The notes beneath the pieces were generated by a model. That model was given only the letters and a program-made list of their open reading frames with translations. It was not told where the DNA came from and made no database searches. From assembly GCF_012273515.2 (NCBI RefSeq), contig NZ_CP050975.2, positions 2,728,001 to 2,792,000 on the forward strand: 64,000 bases of DNA. The letters are read 5' to 3'. This document shows, one piece after another, positions 28,073-35,973 of this stretch (position 1 is its first letter; each line of letters opens with the position of its first letter). The translations under genes and the position numbers were made by a program. This DNA comes from Streptomyces sp. RPA4-2. Its GTDB lineage: Bacteria > Actinomycetota > Actinomycetes > Streptomycetales > Streptomycetaceae.

Positions 28073-29028
28073 AGGTTGTTCGTCTCCCGGTTCTTCTCGT
28101 GGCCCGTCTGCTCAATGCCGGCCGGGATGTAACCGGTCTGCCCCTCTGCCGCGAGCTGCTTGAGGTGAGCCTCGTAGCGCTCGGGCGAGACGACCTTCAC
28201 GTTGAAGAGCATCCGGGAGTGGTCGACGCCGCACAGCTCGGCGCACTTGCCCAGGTAGGTGCCCTCCCTGTTGGGGGTCACCTGGAAGGAGTTGGTGTGG
28301 CCCGGGATGACGTCCTGCTTCATGAGGAACGGCACCACCCAGAAGGAGTGGATGACGTCACGCGAAGTGAGGACGAAGCGGACCGTCTTGCCCTTGGGGA
28401 GCCAGAGGGTCGGACCGGGGTTGTGCGTCTGCGGGTTCCGCTCACTGGGAGTGCCGGCCTCGTAGACACCGCCGGCGTTCACCGGGAAGTCCGTCTTGAA
28501 CCGGTCCGGAATGGCGTCCAGGTTCTTGTCGGTCTTCGCGTCTCCGGTGACACCGGGGACGTTCTCGATGTAGTTGAAGCCCCAGCTCCACTGGTAGCCG
28601 ACCACGTTGACCGTGAGGTCGGGCTTCTTGTCGAGGCTGAGCAACTTCGTCTCGTCGCGGGCGGTGAAGTAGAACAGCACCGAGACGATGATGAGCGGGA
28701 CCACCGTGTACAACGCCTCGATCGGCATGTTGTACCGGGTCTGCGGGGGAACTTCGACCTTGGTGCGGCTGCGCCGATGGAAGACGACGCTCCACAGGAT
28801 CAGACCCCAGACCAGCACGCCCGTGGCGAGCGCGGCCGCCCACGAGCCCTGCCAGAGGGAGAGGATCCGCGGAGCCTCCTCCGTGACCGGGGTGGGCATA
28901 CCAAGGCGGGGAAAGTCCTTGTATGTGCAACCGGTGGCGGTCACCAGGACCAGGCCCGCAGTCATTGCCTGCAGCAGCTTCCGCCGCATCGGGCGCCGCG
29001 GCGAGCGGTCGGAGCCGTTGGGACTCAC
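28069..29028 (-). CDS. ctaC: Cytochrome c oxidase subunit II (lipoprotein)
   Basis: 319 aa from GTG 29028 (GGAAGG 5 nt upstream); a longer frame from 29136 is not supported. The signal ends in a lipobox (VTATGC). Two transmembrane helices are followed by a cupredoxin domain with the CuA motif [12 protein letters not shown] and upstream His in DVIHSFWV. It receives electrons from QcrC and passes them to CtaD. First gene of ctaC-ctaD-ctaF. An inverted repeat at 29112-29140 lies about 85 bp upstream. Confidence 0.96.
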   Translation of the reverse strand: MSPNGSDRSPRRPMRRKLLQAMTAGLVLVTATGCTYKDFPRLGMPTPVTEEAPRILSLWQGSWAAALATGVLVWGLILWSVVFHRRSRTKVEVPPQTRYNMPIEALYTVVPLIIVSVLFYFTARDETKLLSLDKKPDLTVNVVGYQWSWGFNYIENVPGVTGDAKTDKNLDAIPDRFKTDFPVNAGGVYEAGTPSERNPQTHNPGPTLWLPKGKTVRFVLTSRDVIHSFWVVPFLMKQDVIPGHTNSFQVTPNREGTYLGKCAELCGVDHSRMLFNVKVVSPERYEAHLKQLAAEGQTGYIPAGIEQTGHEKNRETNNL

Positions 29029-29111
29029 GTAGCGCCTTCCCGAGAGTCTCGCCCGCGCTGGTTGGCTACGGCCCTTCTCGCTGGTCGCTCGCCGCCCTGG
29101 CACACGGGCAG

Positions 29112-29140
29112 GGGTTTGGATGTTTATGCGGACCAAACCC
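29112..29140. promoter_or_regulatory. Inverted repeat in the ctaC / desulfurase-TusA divergent region
   Basis: GGGTTTGG (29112-29119) and CCAAACCC (29133-29140) are perfect complements separated by 13 bp of A/T-rich sequence. On the minus strand a TAGGGT hexamer overlaps one arm and could be the ctaC -10 element, so a dimeric regulator bound here would overlap the promoter. The rest of the 336-bp gap 29029-29364 shows no gene. Confidence 0.5.
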
Positions 29141-29364
29141 TACTGGACGCTATTTGAGGTCGCGCGGGGAGGGTGCCCAACGCGCCGCCGGGTCAGCCGA
29201 AGGGGGTGGGTTGCCCTGCTCCGGGCTACTTCTGACGGTGGTTCGGGGCGCCCAGGAGCTCGGGACACGGGACATCTCGGCGGCCGCGGGCCTGCTGCGG
29301 CTTGTCGCGCCGTTCCTCGCGCCCCCTCGGGGCGCTGCCCTGACCGGGGCTTTAGCGTGGGGGT

Positions 29365-30747
29365 GTGGCCTACTTCGACGCTGCTTCCGCGGCTCCTCTC
29401 CATCCCGTCGCCCGACAGGCCCTGCAGGCCTCGCTCGACGAGGGCTGGGCCGACCCGGCCCGGCTCTACCGCGAGGGCCGGCGGGCCCGGCTTTTGCTCG
29501 ACGCGGCCCGCGAGGCGGCCGCCGACGCGGTGGGCTGCCGCCCGGACGAACTGGTCTTCACCAGCTCCGGCACCCGCGCGGTGCACTCCGGCATCGAGGG
29601 CGCACTGGCGGGCCGTCGACGGGTCGGACGCCACCTGATCGTGTCAGCCGTCGAACATTCGTCGGTACTCCATTCGGCGGAGGTCCACGAGGCGGCGGGC
29701 GGCACGGTGACCCACGTCCCGGTCGACCGCGCGGGCGCGGTGTCCCCTTCCGCGTACGCCGACGCCCTGCGCCCCGACACCGCGCTCGCCTGCCTGCAGT
29801 CCGCCAACCACGAGGTGGGTACGGAGCAGCCGGTGGCGGCGGTCGCACAGGCGTGCAGGGCGGCGGGGGTGCCGCTGCTGGTGGACGCGGCGCAGTCGCT
29901 GGGCTGGGGGCGGATCGAGGGCGACTGGTCCCTGTTGACGGCAAGTGCCCACAAATGGGGCGGCCCTTCGGGGGTCGGGCTCCTCGTCGTACGCAAGGGA
30001 GTGCGGTTCGCCCCTCAAGGGCCGCTGGACGAACGGGAGTCGGGGCGGGCGGCCGGTTTCGAGAACATCCCGGCCGTGGTGGCCGCGGCGGCCGCGCTGC
30101 GTGCCGTGCGCGCGCAGGCGGCCGTGGAGGCGGCGCGGCTGCGGGAACTGACGGACCGGATCCGGGCGCGGGTCCCGGAACTGGTCCCGGACGTGGAGGT
30201 GGTCGGCGACCCGGTCGGCCGGCTGCCGGGGGTCGTCACCTTCTCCTGTCTCTACGTCGACGGGGAGTCGCTCCTGCACGAACTGGACCGGGCGGGCTTC
30301 TCGGTCTCCTCGGGTTCGTCGTGCACGAGCAGCACGCTCACCCCCAGCCATGTCCTGAAGGCGATGGGCGTACTCAGTGAGGGCAACGTCCGGGTGTCGC
30401 TGCCGCCGGGCACGCCGTCCGAGGACGTGGACCGGTTCCTGTCGGTCCTTCCGGCGGCGGTCTCCGCGGTGCGCGAGAAGCTCGGCGCTCCGACGGCCCC
30501 TCGGACGGCGTCCACCACTTCCGGTTCCCTCGTCCTGGACGCCCTCGGCAAGCTCTGTCCGATCCCGGTCATCGAACTGGCCGGGGTCATCGGCGACGTG
30601 CCCCTCGGCGGCACCGTCCGCGTGCTGGCGGACGACGAGGCGGCCCGCCTGGACATCCCGGCGTGGTGCGAGATGCGGGGTCAGGAGTACGTCGGGGAGG
30701 AGCCGGCGGACCAGGGCTCGGTCTACGTGGTCCGCCGGGTGTCCTGA
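29365..30747 (+). CDS. Cysteine desulfurase-TusA sulfurtransferase fusion
   Basis: 460 aa. Residues 1-~375 are an IscS/NifS-like class-V aminotransferase: PLP Lys in SAHKWGGPSG, EHSSVLHSA and DAAQSLGWG at the cofactor site, and the catalytic Cys loop SSGSSCTSS. Residues ~390-460 are a TusA/SirA domain starting SLVLDALGKLCPIPVIEL with the CPxP cysteine. The fusion would let sulfur from cysteine pass directly from the desulfurase to the carrier, for tRNA thiolation or cofactors. GTG 29365 has TAGCGT 6 nt upstream and no clear ribosome-binding site, suggesting a leaderless mRNA. Confidence 0.9.
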   Translation: MAYFDAASAAPLHPVARQALQASLDEGWADPARLYREGRRARLLLDAAREAAADAVGCRPDELVFTSSGTRAVHSGIEGALAGRRRVGRHLIVSAVEHSSVLHSAEVHEAAGGTVTHVPVDRAGAVSPSAYADALRPDTALACLQSANHEVGTEQPVAAVAQACRAAGVPLLVDAAQSLGWGRIEGDWSLLTASAHKWGGPSGVGLLVVRKGVRFAPQGPLDERESGRAAGFENIPAVVAAAAALRAVRAQAAVEAARLRELTDRIRARVPELVPDVEVVGDPVGRLPGVVTFSCLYVDGESLLHELDRAGFSVSSGSSCTSSTLTPSHVLKAMGVLSEGNVRVSLPPGTPSEDVDRFLSVLPAAVSAVREKLGAPTAPRTASTTSGSLVLDALGKLCPIPVIELAGVIGDVPLGGTVRVLADDEAARLDIPAWCEMRGQEYVGEEPADQGSVYVVRRVS

Positions 30748-30769
30748 CCCGGTGCGGTGCGGGGCCCGC

Positions 30770-31744
30770 CTAGACCAGGTGGGCCCTGACCTCCAGGGCC
30801 GCGTCGTCGCCGTACGCCTTGGTGAACCGGTCCATGAAGTGGGCGCGGCGCAGCTGGTACTCCTGGGTGCCGACCGTCTCGATCACCAGGGTGGCGAGCA
30901 TGCAGCCGACCTGGGCGGCGCGCTCCAGGGAGACGCCCCAGGCGAGCCCGGACAGGAAGCCCGCGCGGAACGCGTCACCGACGCCCGTCGGGTCGGCCTT
31001 GCGGTCCTCGTCCGGGCAGCCGACCTCCACCGGCTCCTCGCCGACGCGCTCGATGCGCACGCCCCGCGCGCCGAGGGTGGTCACCCGGTGGCCGACCTTG
31101 GAGAGGATCTCGGAGTCGCTCCAGCCGGTCTTGGACTCGATGAGCCCCTTCTCGTACTCGTTCGAGAAGAGGTAGGTCGCCCCGTCCAGCAGTATCCGGA
31201 TCTCGTCGCCGTTCATGCGGGCGATCTGCTGCGAGAAGTCGGCCGCGAAGGGGATCGAGCGGGACCGGCACTCCTCGGTGTGCCGCAGCATCGCCTCGGG
31301 GTCGTCCGCCCCGATGAGAACGAGGTCGAGACCGTCGACCCGGTCGGCGACCGCCTTCAGCTCGATCAGCCGGGCCTCGCTCATCGCGCCCGTGTAGAAG
31401 GAGCCGATCTGGTTGTGGTCGGCGTCCGTGGTGCACACGAAGCGCGCGGTGTGCAGCACCTCGGAGATCCGCACGGAGCCGGTGTCGACGCCGTGGCGGT
31501 CCAGCCACGCGCGGTATTCGTCGAAGTCGGAGCCCGCGGCCCCGACCAGGATCGGCCTGGTGCCCAGCTGACCCATACCGAAGGCGATGTTCGCGCCGAC
31601 GCCGCCCCTGCGCACGTCGAGGTTGTCGACGAGGAAGGACAGGGAGACCGTGTGCAGCTGGTCCGCGACCAGCTGGTCGGCGAAACGGCCGGGGAAGGTC
31701 ATGAGGTGGTCGGTGGCGATGGAGCCGGTGACTGCGATACGCAC
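30770..31744 (-). CDS. PfkB-family carbohydrate/nucleoside kinase (AdoK-like)
   Basis: 324 aa ribokinase-fold enzyme. N-terminal MRIAVTGSIATDHLM and GGVGANIAFGMGQLG form the substrate lid and binding region; DPTGVGDAFRAGF holds the catalytic Asp and anion hole. The mycobacterial gene in the equivalent position encodes adenosine kinase (AdoK), so adenosine is a reasonable substrate, but this is inferred from synteny. Start ATG 31744. It is convergent with the TusA fusion, with only 22 bp between stops. Confidence 0.88.
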   Translation of the reverse strand: MRIAVTGSIATDHLMTFPGRFADQLVADQLHTVSLSFLVDNLDVRRGGVGANIAFGMGQLGTRPILVGAAGSDFDEYRAWLDRHGVDTGSVRISEVLHTARFVCTTDADHNQIGSFYTGAMSEARLIELKAVADRVDGLDLVLIGADDPEAMLRHTEECRSRSIPFAADFSQQIARMNGDEIRILLDGATYLFSNEYEKGLIESKTGWSDSEILSKVGHRVTTLGARGVRIERVGEEPVEVGCPDEDRKADPTGVGDAFRAGFLSGLAWGVSLERAAQVGCMLATLVIETVGTQEYQLRRAHFMDRFTKAYGDDAALEVRAHLV

Positions 31745-31878
31745 GGCGAGGACACGCTCCTGCGAAGGGAGAGGGTTGACAGTTCACGCTACCCGGTCGG
31801 CGCCTGGCCTCTGAAGCGGTCAAAACTACCCGATAGTAGGTCTTTCTTCGTAACGCTCCCAGTGCATACGGTTCCGTT

Positions 31879-32088
31879 ATGACGAACCTCAAGGTCCACG
31901 GCTCCGCTCCGCTCGACCTCGAAGGCGGCCTGGCTTCACTGCGCGACGACTGCGCCCGGACCGCCCGGCACTGGGCGGCGCCGGTCCCGGTCACCGTCCC
32001 GCCCGTGTCCCCGTCCCGCATCCACGGGGTGCGGGTGCCCCCCGCCTCGGCCCGCCTGCTGGACGCGATGTCCGACTACGGCGACTGA
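31879..32088 (+). CDS. Small conserved hypothetical protein
   Basis: 69 aa, start MTNLKVHGSAPLDLEGG, ends LDAMSDYGD. No signal or membrane segment; proline-rich middle. I do not recognise a domain. TACGGT (31867-31872) lies 6 nt before the ATG with no ribosome-binding site, matching the leaderless pattern seen elsewhere here. Codon bias fits a real gene. It is divergent from the PfkB kinase across 134 bp. Confidence 0.6.
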   Translation: MTNLKVHGSAPLDLEGGLASLRDDCARTARHWAAPVPVTVPPVSPSRIHGVRVPPASARLLDAMSDYGD

Positions 32089-32150
32089 CCCCGCATTTCG
32101 TACGGCGCCCGCGAGGGTGCCGTGCGCGGGCGGCCGGACAGCGCCCGCAG

Positions 32151-32176
32151 GGAACCGTGCGCTCCCCCGCTGCGTC
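32151..32176 (+). promoter_or_regulatory. Possible ECF sigma-factor promoter
   Basis: GGAACC (32151-32156) and CGTC (32173-32176) are separated by 16 bp, close to the GGAAC/CGTC(T) layout of Streptomyces sigma-E-type promoters. It lies about 120 bp upstream of a membrane-anchored secreted protein, a plausible cell-envelope-stress target. Weak evidence in such G/C-rich DNA. Confidence 0.3.
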
Positions 32177-32293
32177 CCATCGCCGTCCCCCGTAAAGGGG
32201 ATGCGGTGTACGACCCTTCTGCGCCCGCTCCGGGGAATCCCGGGGGCCGGGCCGGGCCGTCGCGGACAGCAGTGGAGCCGAAGGAGCGATGCG

Positions 32294-33850
32294 GTGAGCA
32301 CCGAGCGACCCGACCACGAAGCGACCGACCCCGCCGAGGACGGTGCCGGGACGGCGAAGCCACGCCGTCGGCGTTTCCCGGTGGCCGTCGCCTCGGTCGC
32401 GGCCGCCGTTCTGCTCGTCGGGGGCGGCGGGGCGTACCTGGCCACGACCGCCTTCGACGGCGGCGGACACAGCGGCTCCGAGTCCCCCGGCGGCGACGGC
32501 ACTCCCCCGCCGCTCGCCCTCGACGGCGCCACCGGAGGCGGTGGCACGGGCGGTGTCGCGCCAGGTGAGCCCAATCCCTACGGCACGGTCTACCGTGCGG
32601 ACGGCAAGCTGCCCGACGGCCCGGACTCCGCGCCGGTCTACACGGCGAGGGGCACGGTCACCGCGGCCGAGGTGACCCGCCTCGCCAAGGCCCTCGGACT
32701 CACCGGCACCCCACGGCTCGTCGGCGACACCTGGCAGGCCGGCCAGGCCGGGGACGGCTCCGGCCCGAGTCTCCAGGTGAACCGGCAGGCCCCCGGCACC
32801 TGGACGTTCAGCCGCTACGCGCCCGGCACCGACAACTGCAAGGGCGCCGTGTGCACCAGCGACCCCGGCTCGCCGAGCAGTCACGCGGCGAGCGAGGCCG
32901 CCGCGAAGAAGGCCGCCGCCCCCGTGCTGAAGGCGCTCGGCGAGGACGACGCGAAACTCGACGCGAGCACGCTCATGGGCGCCGTACGGGTGGTGAACGC
33001 GGACCCCGAGGTCGGCGGCCTGCCCACCTCCGGCTGGACCACCGGCGTCCAGGTCGACAAGGAAGGCCAGGTGGTGGGCGGCAACGGCCTGCTGAAGGCG
33101 CCGGAGCGCGGGGACACGTACCCCGTCCTCAGCGCGCGCCGGACGCTGGACCTGATGAACGCCCCCGGATCCGCCCCGGGCGGTGCGCGCAACGGGCCCG
33201 GCGGCTGCGCGAGCGCCGTGCCGCTGAAGGACCGGGACGAGTCGCCGTGCGCCGCGTCGACCGCGCTGCCGCGGCGGGAGTCGGTGAACGTCGAGAAGGC
33301 CGCCTTCGGGCTGGCGTCGCACTTCGTGGACGGGCACCAGACGCTGGTGCCGTCCTGGCTGTTCGAGGTACGGCCGAAGGGGGCCACCGCCCCCCTCACC
33401 GTGACGCATCCGGCCGTCGATCCGAAGTACCTGGCCGCGCCGGAGACCCCCGGGGCGCCGGGCGTGACGCCGAGCCCTCGGCCGACCGGCGAGCCGGCGT
33501 CCCGTGACGTCACGGTGCAGGGGTACACCGCCGACGGCAGGGATCTGACGGTGAGCTTCACCGGCGGGGTGTGCGCCGACTACTCCGTCTCGGCGAGCGG
33601 GAGTGCGCACGAGGTGACGGTCAAGGTCACCGAGACCCCGTGGCAGGGCAAGGTCTGCATCCTGATCGCCAAGGTCTACGAGAAGACGGTGCGCCTGGAC
33701 GAGCCGCTCGGCGACCGGAAGGTCGTGGGGTCGGACGGCCGGGAGATCCGGGAGGGGAAGACACCGGGCGCTTCGACGACCGTGCCGACGCAACCGACGA
33801 CGCCGAGGGTGCCGAAGGTGCCGCACACCCCGGAGCCGTTGGTGCGGTAG
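32294..33850 (+). CDS. Membrane-anchored secreted protein of unknown function
   Basis: 518 aa from GTG 32294 (AAGGAG 8 nt upstream). Topology: ~30 cytoplasmic residues with Arg-rich patch (KPRRRRFPV), one transmembrane helix (AVASVAAAVLLVGGGGAYLA), then a ~460-residue extracytoplasmic part with Gly/Pro/Ser-rich linkers. Two pairs of cysteines (DNCKGAVC near 175; GGCASAV and SPCAAST near 300) may form disulfides. The C-terminal region (GVCADYSVSASGSAHEVTV) looks like a small beta domain. No enzyme motif was recognised. A bidirectional terminator follows. Confidence 0.82.
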   Translation: MSTERPDHEATDPAEDGAGTAKPRRRRFPVAVASVAAAVLLVGGGGAYLATTAFDGGGHSGSESPGGDGTPPPLALDGATGGGGTGGVAPGEPNPYGTVYRADGKLPDGPDSAPVYTARGTVTAAEVTRLAKALGLTGTPRLVGDTWQAGQAGDGSGPSLQVNRQAPGTWTFSRYAPGTDNCKGAVCTSDPGSPSSHAASEAAAKKAAAPVLKALGEDDAKLDASTLMGAVRVVNADPEVGGLPTSGWTTGVQVDKEGQVVGGNGLLKAPERGDTYPVLSARRTLDLMNAPGSAPGGARNGPGGCASAVPLKDRDESPCAASTALPRRESVNVEKAAFGLASHFVDGHQTLVPSWLFEVRPKGATAPLTVTHPAVDPKYLAAPETPGAPGVTPSPRPTGEPASRDVTVQGYTADGRDLTVSFTGGVCADYSVSASGSAHEVTVKVTETPWQGKVCILIAKVYEKTVRLDEPLGDRKVVGSDGREIREGKTPGASTTVPTQPTTPRVPKVPHTPEPLVR

Positions 33851-33887
33851 CGGGAACGGCCCGCTCGGGTGCGGGCACGGATACGCG

Positions 33888-33927
33888 AAGGCGGCGTCCC
33901 CCGTCGGTGGGGGACGCCGCCTTCGTA
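33888..33927. terminator. Bidirectional terminator
   Basis: A perfect 17-bp stem (33888-33904 with 33911-33927, 6-nt loop) lies between the convergent secreted-protein gene and the iron-sulfur insertion gene. Confidence 0.9.
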
Positions 33928-33970
33928 CGTGTCCAGCAGTCGGCCTGGGCCCGGCGAAGGGGCCGGGGGC

Positions 33971-34327
33971 CTAGCTGAAGGAGTCGCCGCAGGCGCAGGA
34001 GCCCGTCGCGTTCGGGTTGTCGATCGTGAAGCCCTGCTTCTCGATGGTGTCCACGAAGTCGATCGAGGCGCCGCCCAGGTACGGGGCGCTCATGCGGTCG
34101 GTGACGACCTTGACGCCGCCGAAGTCCTTGACGACATCGCCGTCGAGGGAGCGCTCGTCGAAGAAGAGCTGGTAGCGCAGGCCGGAGCAGCCGCCGGGCT
34201 GAACGGCGACACGCAGTGCCAGATCCTCGCGGCCTTCCTGGTCGAGCAGGGCCTTGACCTTGCCCGCGGCGGCGTCGGACAGCATGATGCCGTCGCTCAC
34301 GGTGGTGGTCTCGTCCGATACGGACAT
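33971..34327 (-). CDS. erpA: Iron-sulfur cluster insertion protein (ErpA/IscA family)
   Basis: 118 aa A-type carrier. The three conserved cysteines are in GGCSGLRYQ and in the C-terminal GSCACGDSFS. It receives Fe-S clusters and delivers them to apo-proteins. Its neighbour nadA (4Fe-4S) is a likely client, and the Rieske and other Fe-S proteins of this region are possible ones. Start ATG 34327 gives MSVSDETTTVSDG. It is divergent from nadA. Confidence 0.95.
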   Translation of the reverse strand: MSVSDETTTVSDGIMLSDAAAGKVKALLDQEGREDLALRVAVQPGGCSGLRYQLFFDERSLDGDVVKDFGGVKVVTDRMSAPYLGGASIDFVDTIEKQGFTIDNPNATGSCACGDSFS

Positions 34328-34636
34328 CTGCTTCTCTCCCGGGTTGTTCGGAGACTGCTTGCCGACGATTGCAACCGCCGGGGCCGCGGATTCATTCCGG
34401 GCCGAGAGTCTGTCTTCTGGTCTCTCTCTTCCCTCTCATGCTCGCACACGGGCGAGAACACGCCCAGCGGCCTGTGGACGAGTCAGGGATTCTCATCACA
34501 TGGTCACGACGGACATCGTCAACATGACGTGAAGCGGTTATGATAGATAGCGTCATTTAGACGAAAAGGCTTGTCCCGCATGTCCCGCCGGGTCGTTCGT
34601 GACCCGGCGAGCCGCAGAACAGAAAGGGTGCGTGTC
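34328..34636. promoter_or_regulatory. erpA-nadA divergent control region
   Basis: This 309-bp gap is A/T-richer between 34,530 and 34,570. CGTCATTTAGACG (34551-34563) is a small inverted repeat beside a TATGAT hexamer (34540-34545), a possible promoter/operator for nadA. A perfect 9-bp hairpin (34586-34594 with 34601-34609) lies in the presumed nadA leader, about 28 bp before its start. Neither matches an operator or riboswitch I know. Confidence 0.4.
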
Positions 34637-35821
34637 GTGACCACCGCCCAGACCCAGGAGCTCGACGTACAGCCGACGCCCCTCGCCCTGCTGTTGCTCG
34701 GCCGTGAGGCCGACCCGAGGAGCGAGCGCGGCGTCGAGTGCCCCGGCGACCTGCCCTCGCCGTCCGACCCGGACCTGGTGGAACGCGCACGAGCGGCCAA
34801 GGAGAAGCTCGGGGACAAGGTCTTCGTGCTCGGCCACCACTACCAGCGCGACGAGGTCATCCAGTTCGCGGACGTGACGGGCGACTCCTTCAAGCTCGCC
34901 CGGGACGCGGCCGCGCGCCCCGAGGCCGAGTACATCGTCTTCTGCGGTGTGCACTTCATGGCGGAGTCCGCGGACATCCTCACCTCCGGCGACCAGAAGG
35001 TGGTCCTGCCCGACCTCGCCGCCGGCTGCTCCATGGCCGACATGGCGACGGCCGAGCAGGTCGCCGAGTGCTGGGACGTGCTGACCGAGGCCGGGGTGGC
35101 CGAACAGGTCGTCCCCGTCTCGTACATGAACTCGTCCGCCGACATCAAGGCGTTCACCGGCAGGCACGGTGGCACGATCTGCACGTCGTCGAACGCGCAG
35201 CGGGCCCTGGAGTGGGCCTTCGAGCAGGGCGAGAAGGTCCTCTTCCTCCCCGACCAGCACCTCGGCCGCAACACCGCCGTCCGTGACATGGGGATGTCCC
35301 TGGAGGACTGCGTCCTCTACAACCCCCACAAGCCGAACGGCGGCCTGACCGCGCAGCAGCTGCGCGACGCGAAGATGATCCTGTGGCGCGGCCACTGCTC
35401 GGTGCACGGCCGCTTCAGCCTGGACTCGGTGAACGACGTGCGCGAGCGCATCCCCGGCGTGAACGTGCTCGTCCACCCGGAGTGCAAGCACGAGGTCGTC
35501 GAGGCGGCGGACTACGTCGGCTCCACGGAGTACATCATCAAGGCCCTGGAGGCGGCCCCGGCCGGCTCGAAGTGGGCGATCGGCACGGAGCTGAATCTCG
35601 TACGGCGGCTCGCGAACCGTTTCGCCCCCGAGGGCAAGGAGATCGTCTTCCTCGACAAGACGGTCTGCTTCTGCTCGACCATGAACCGCATCGACCTGCC
35701 GCACCTGGTGTGGACCCTGGAGTCGCTGGCCGAGGGCAACCTGGTCAACCGCATCGAGGTGGACCGGGAGACGGAACGGTTCGCCAAGCTGGCGCTGGAG
35801 CGGATGCTGGCGCTGCCGTAA
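34637..35821 (+). CDS. nadA: Quinolinate synthase
   Basis: 394 aa from GTG 34637 (GAAAGG upstream). Condenses iminoaspartate with dihydroxyacetone phosphate to quinolinate for NAD synthesis. The N-terminal GHHYQRDEVIQFAD is diagnostic. The three cysteines expected to bind 4Fe-4S are in IVFCGVHFMAE, HPECKHEV and KTVCFCSTMNR. nadB and nadC are not in the window. The adjacent ErpA may mature its cluster. The stop is followed by a very long terminator. Confidence 0.96.
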   Translation: MTTAQTQELDVQPTPLALLLLGREADPRSERGVECPGDLPSPSDPDLVERARAAKEKLGDKVFVLGHHYQRDEVIQFADVTGDSFKLARDAAARPEAEYIVFCGVHFMAESADILTSGDQKVVLPDLAAGCSMADMATAEQVAECWDVLTEAGVAEQVVPVSYMNSSADIKAFTGRHGGTICTSSNAQRALEWAFEQGEKVLFLPDQHLGRNTAVRDMGMSLEDCVLYNPHKPNGGLTAQQLRDAKMILWRGHCSVHGRFSLDSVNDVRERIPGVNVLVHPECKHEVVEAADYVGSTEYIIKALEAAPAGSKWAIGTELNLVRRLANRFAPEGKEIVFLDKTVCFCSTMNRIDLPHLVWTLESLAEGNLVNRIEVDRETERFAKLALERMLALP

Positions 35822-35880
35822 CCGCGGCCCACCACCCCGCCCCGCCGCCTGTACGGCCCGGTAACCCGTACAGCCCGGTG

Positions 35881-35931
35881 AACGGCTCGGGCCCGTCCGA
35901 CACCATCGGTGTCGGACGGGCCCGAGCCGTT
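35881..35931. terminator. Exceptionally long bidirectional terminator
   Basis: A perfect 24-bp stem (35881-35904 with 35908-35931) with a 3-nt loop lies between convergent nadA and the RND permease gene. Immediately after it are three tandem copies of a 9-bp unit ACCCCGGAG (about 35,937-35,963). Confidence 0.92.
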
Positions 35932-35973
35932 TCGGGACCCCGGAGACCCCGGAGACCCCGGAGAGTCAGGTCC

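Noticed and set aside
35881..35931. Long perfect inverted repeat as a transposon end
   Set aside because: It has a 3-nt loop and sits between two convergent stop codons, so a bidirectional terminator explains it fully.
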